Shown: piece after piece, positions 63,186 through 64,000 of the stretch
Numbering within the stretch: the first letter of the stretch is position 1
Layout: the number at the start of each line of letters is the position of its first letter
Source of the DNA: Oryzomonas sp.
GTDB lineage: Bacteria; Desulfobacterota; Desulfuromonadia; Geobacterales; Pseudopelobacteraceae
Assembly (NCBI GenBank): GCA_031292255.1
Contig: JARLHN010000009.1
Coordinates: forward strand, 99,818-163,817
Direction: 5' to 3'
Length of the DNA: 64,000 nt
Program-made: the position numbers and the translations under genes
The notes under the pieces: generated by a model
What the model saw: only the letters and a program-made list of their open reading frames with translations
What the model was told of the DNA's origin: nothing
The model's database searches: none

Positions 63186-63245
63186 GCAATCAACAAAATG
63201 TGCGCAGCAGCTTATGGCTTGCATTTTGACCGATAATTCATATAA

Positions 63246-63623
<378 letters not shown>

Positions 63624-63652
63624 TTCCGGTTTCAAATCAAAGATGACATCAA

Positions 63653-63720
63653 GGTGGCGAGGATAGAGGCGACTAAGGCGTACAAGCAGTACGTTGAGGA
63701 GCCGAAGACGAACCAACGAC
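63653..63720. repeat. Dispersed intergenic repeat with GTAC-flanked hairpin, copy 2
   Basis: GTGGCGAGG, GAGGCGACTAAGGCGTACAAGC then AGTACGTTGAGGAG and CCGAAGACGAA: same word order as 5688-5755. Lies between glnB and glnA. Confidence 0.6.
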
Positions 63721-63738
63721 AATTTGTCAGAGCATAAA

Positions 63739-63755
63739 TTGGACCGCGAAGGCGC
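63739..63755 (+). repeat. 17-bp repeat, third copy
   Basis: TTGGACCGCGAAGGCGC, identical to 23010-23026 and to the reverse complement of 22906-22922, in the glnB-glnA spacer. Confidence 0.75.
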
Positions 63756-63859
63756 CCCGCAGGGGGAGGCCGGAGGCCTCGTCAAGATGCCGCTTTGATT
63801 TGGAATTTGACTAAGGTACCAATGTTGTTTATTACCTATCCCCCCGAAAGGAGAAACTG

Positions 63860-64000
63860 ATGACCCCGAAACAAGTAGTAGAATTTGCCAAGGAAAACGG
63901 CGCACTGATGGTTGATTTCAAATTCATGGATTTTGTTGGAATCTGGCAGCATTTCACCACACCGATCAGCGAATTTGGCGAGGATATATTCGAGGATGGC
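63860..64000 (+). CDS. glnA: Glutamine synthetase type I, 3'-truncated by window edge
   Basis: 47 residues are present from ATG 63860, preceded by AAGGAG. TPKQVVEFAKENGALMVDF and the FKFMDFVGIWQHFTTP segment match the N-terminal domain of bacterial glutamine synthetase. It makes glutamine from glutamate, ammonia and ATP. Its position behind glnB fits the usual nitrogen operon. About 235 bases of repeat-rich spacer separate it from glnB. Confidence 0.93.
   Translation, partial: MTPKQVVEFAKENGALMVDFKFMDFVGIWQHFTTPISEFGEDIFEDG

Overview
This window comes from a GC-rich Gram-negative anaerobe or microaerophile. Gene style and content point to a Geobacter/Pelobacter-like member of the Desulfuromonadia (formerly Deltaproteobacteria): a membrane-bound uptake [NiFe] hydrogenase, a B12-dependent ribonucleotide reductase, PilZ proteins, a CheX-type phosphatase, many TPR proteins and a sigma-54 glnB-glnA promoter. 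This is an inference from the proteins; no rRNA or tRNA gene is present to confirm it. Most of the window is ordinary chromosome with tightly packed operons. The intergenic gaps are unusually rich in short dispersed repeats.

Layout. 0-11 kb: the 3' part of guaA, a CheX-like protein, a YkgJ-type Cys-cluster protein, a DUF255 thioredoxin-fold protein (minus), a DUF4410-like secreted protein, a macro-like protein, a UvrD/Rep helicase (minus) and ppk. 11-15 kb: a four-gene [NiFe] hydrogenase operon (small subunit, large subunit, cytochrome b, maturation protease). 15-21 kb, convergent to it: a five-gene minus-strand operon for a partner-switching system. It encodes an APH/P-loop kinase fusion, a 2-TM small membrane protein, a transporter-like SSS domain fused to GAF and SpoIIE-type PP2C, a STAS anti-sigma antagonist and an RsbW-like kinase. 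This is the most unusual system in the window.

21-27 kb: a TPR lipoprotein, an oligopeptide ABC importer without its ATPases and a CBS-pair protein. 27-32 kb: a complete branched-chain amino-acid importer, livKHMGF, on the minus strand. 32-37 kb: a translationally coupled operon of a TPR protein, a UbiD-like decarboxylase and an ABC-2 exporter pair. 37-41 kb, minus strand: an OmpA-type lipoprotein, a small exported protein, a tRNA nucleotidyltransferase and a zinc-phospholipase-C-like protein.

41-46 kb looks accessory: a decayed RHH/ParE toxin-antitoxin pair, small secreted proteins, a small PilZ protein, a flavin-type pyridoxamine oxidase-like protein, an FmdB zinc-ribbon gene bracketed by a 15-bp perfect inverted repeat, and several REP-like palindromes. 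46-54 kb: nrdJ with a pair of NrdR-like boxes, a beta-helix lipoprotein, a cysteine desulfurase, PIN-PhoH, pyrF and rlmB. 54-58 kb: cydDC. 58-64 kb: a radical SAM protein, a two-half class II aldolase, an M23 peptidase, a larger PilZ protein, and glnB with the start of glnA behind a sigma-54 promoter.

No CRISPR array, tRNA, rRNA, intact insertion sequence or prophage was seen.
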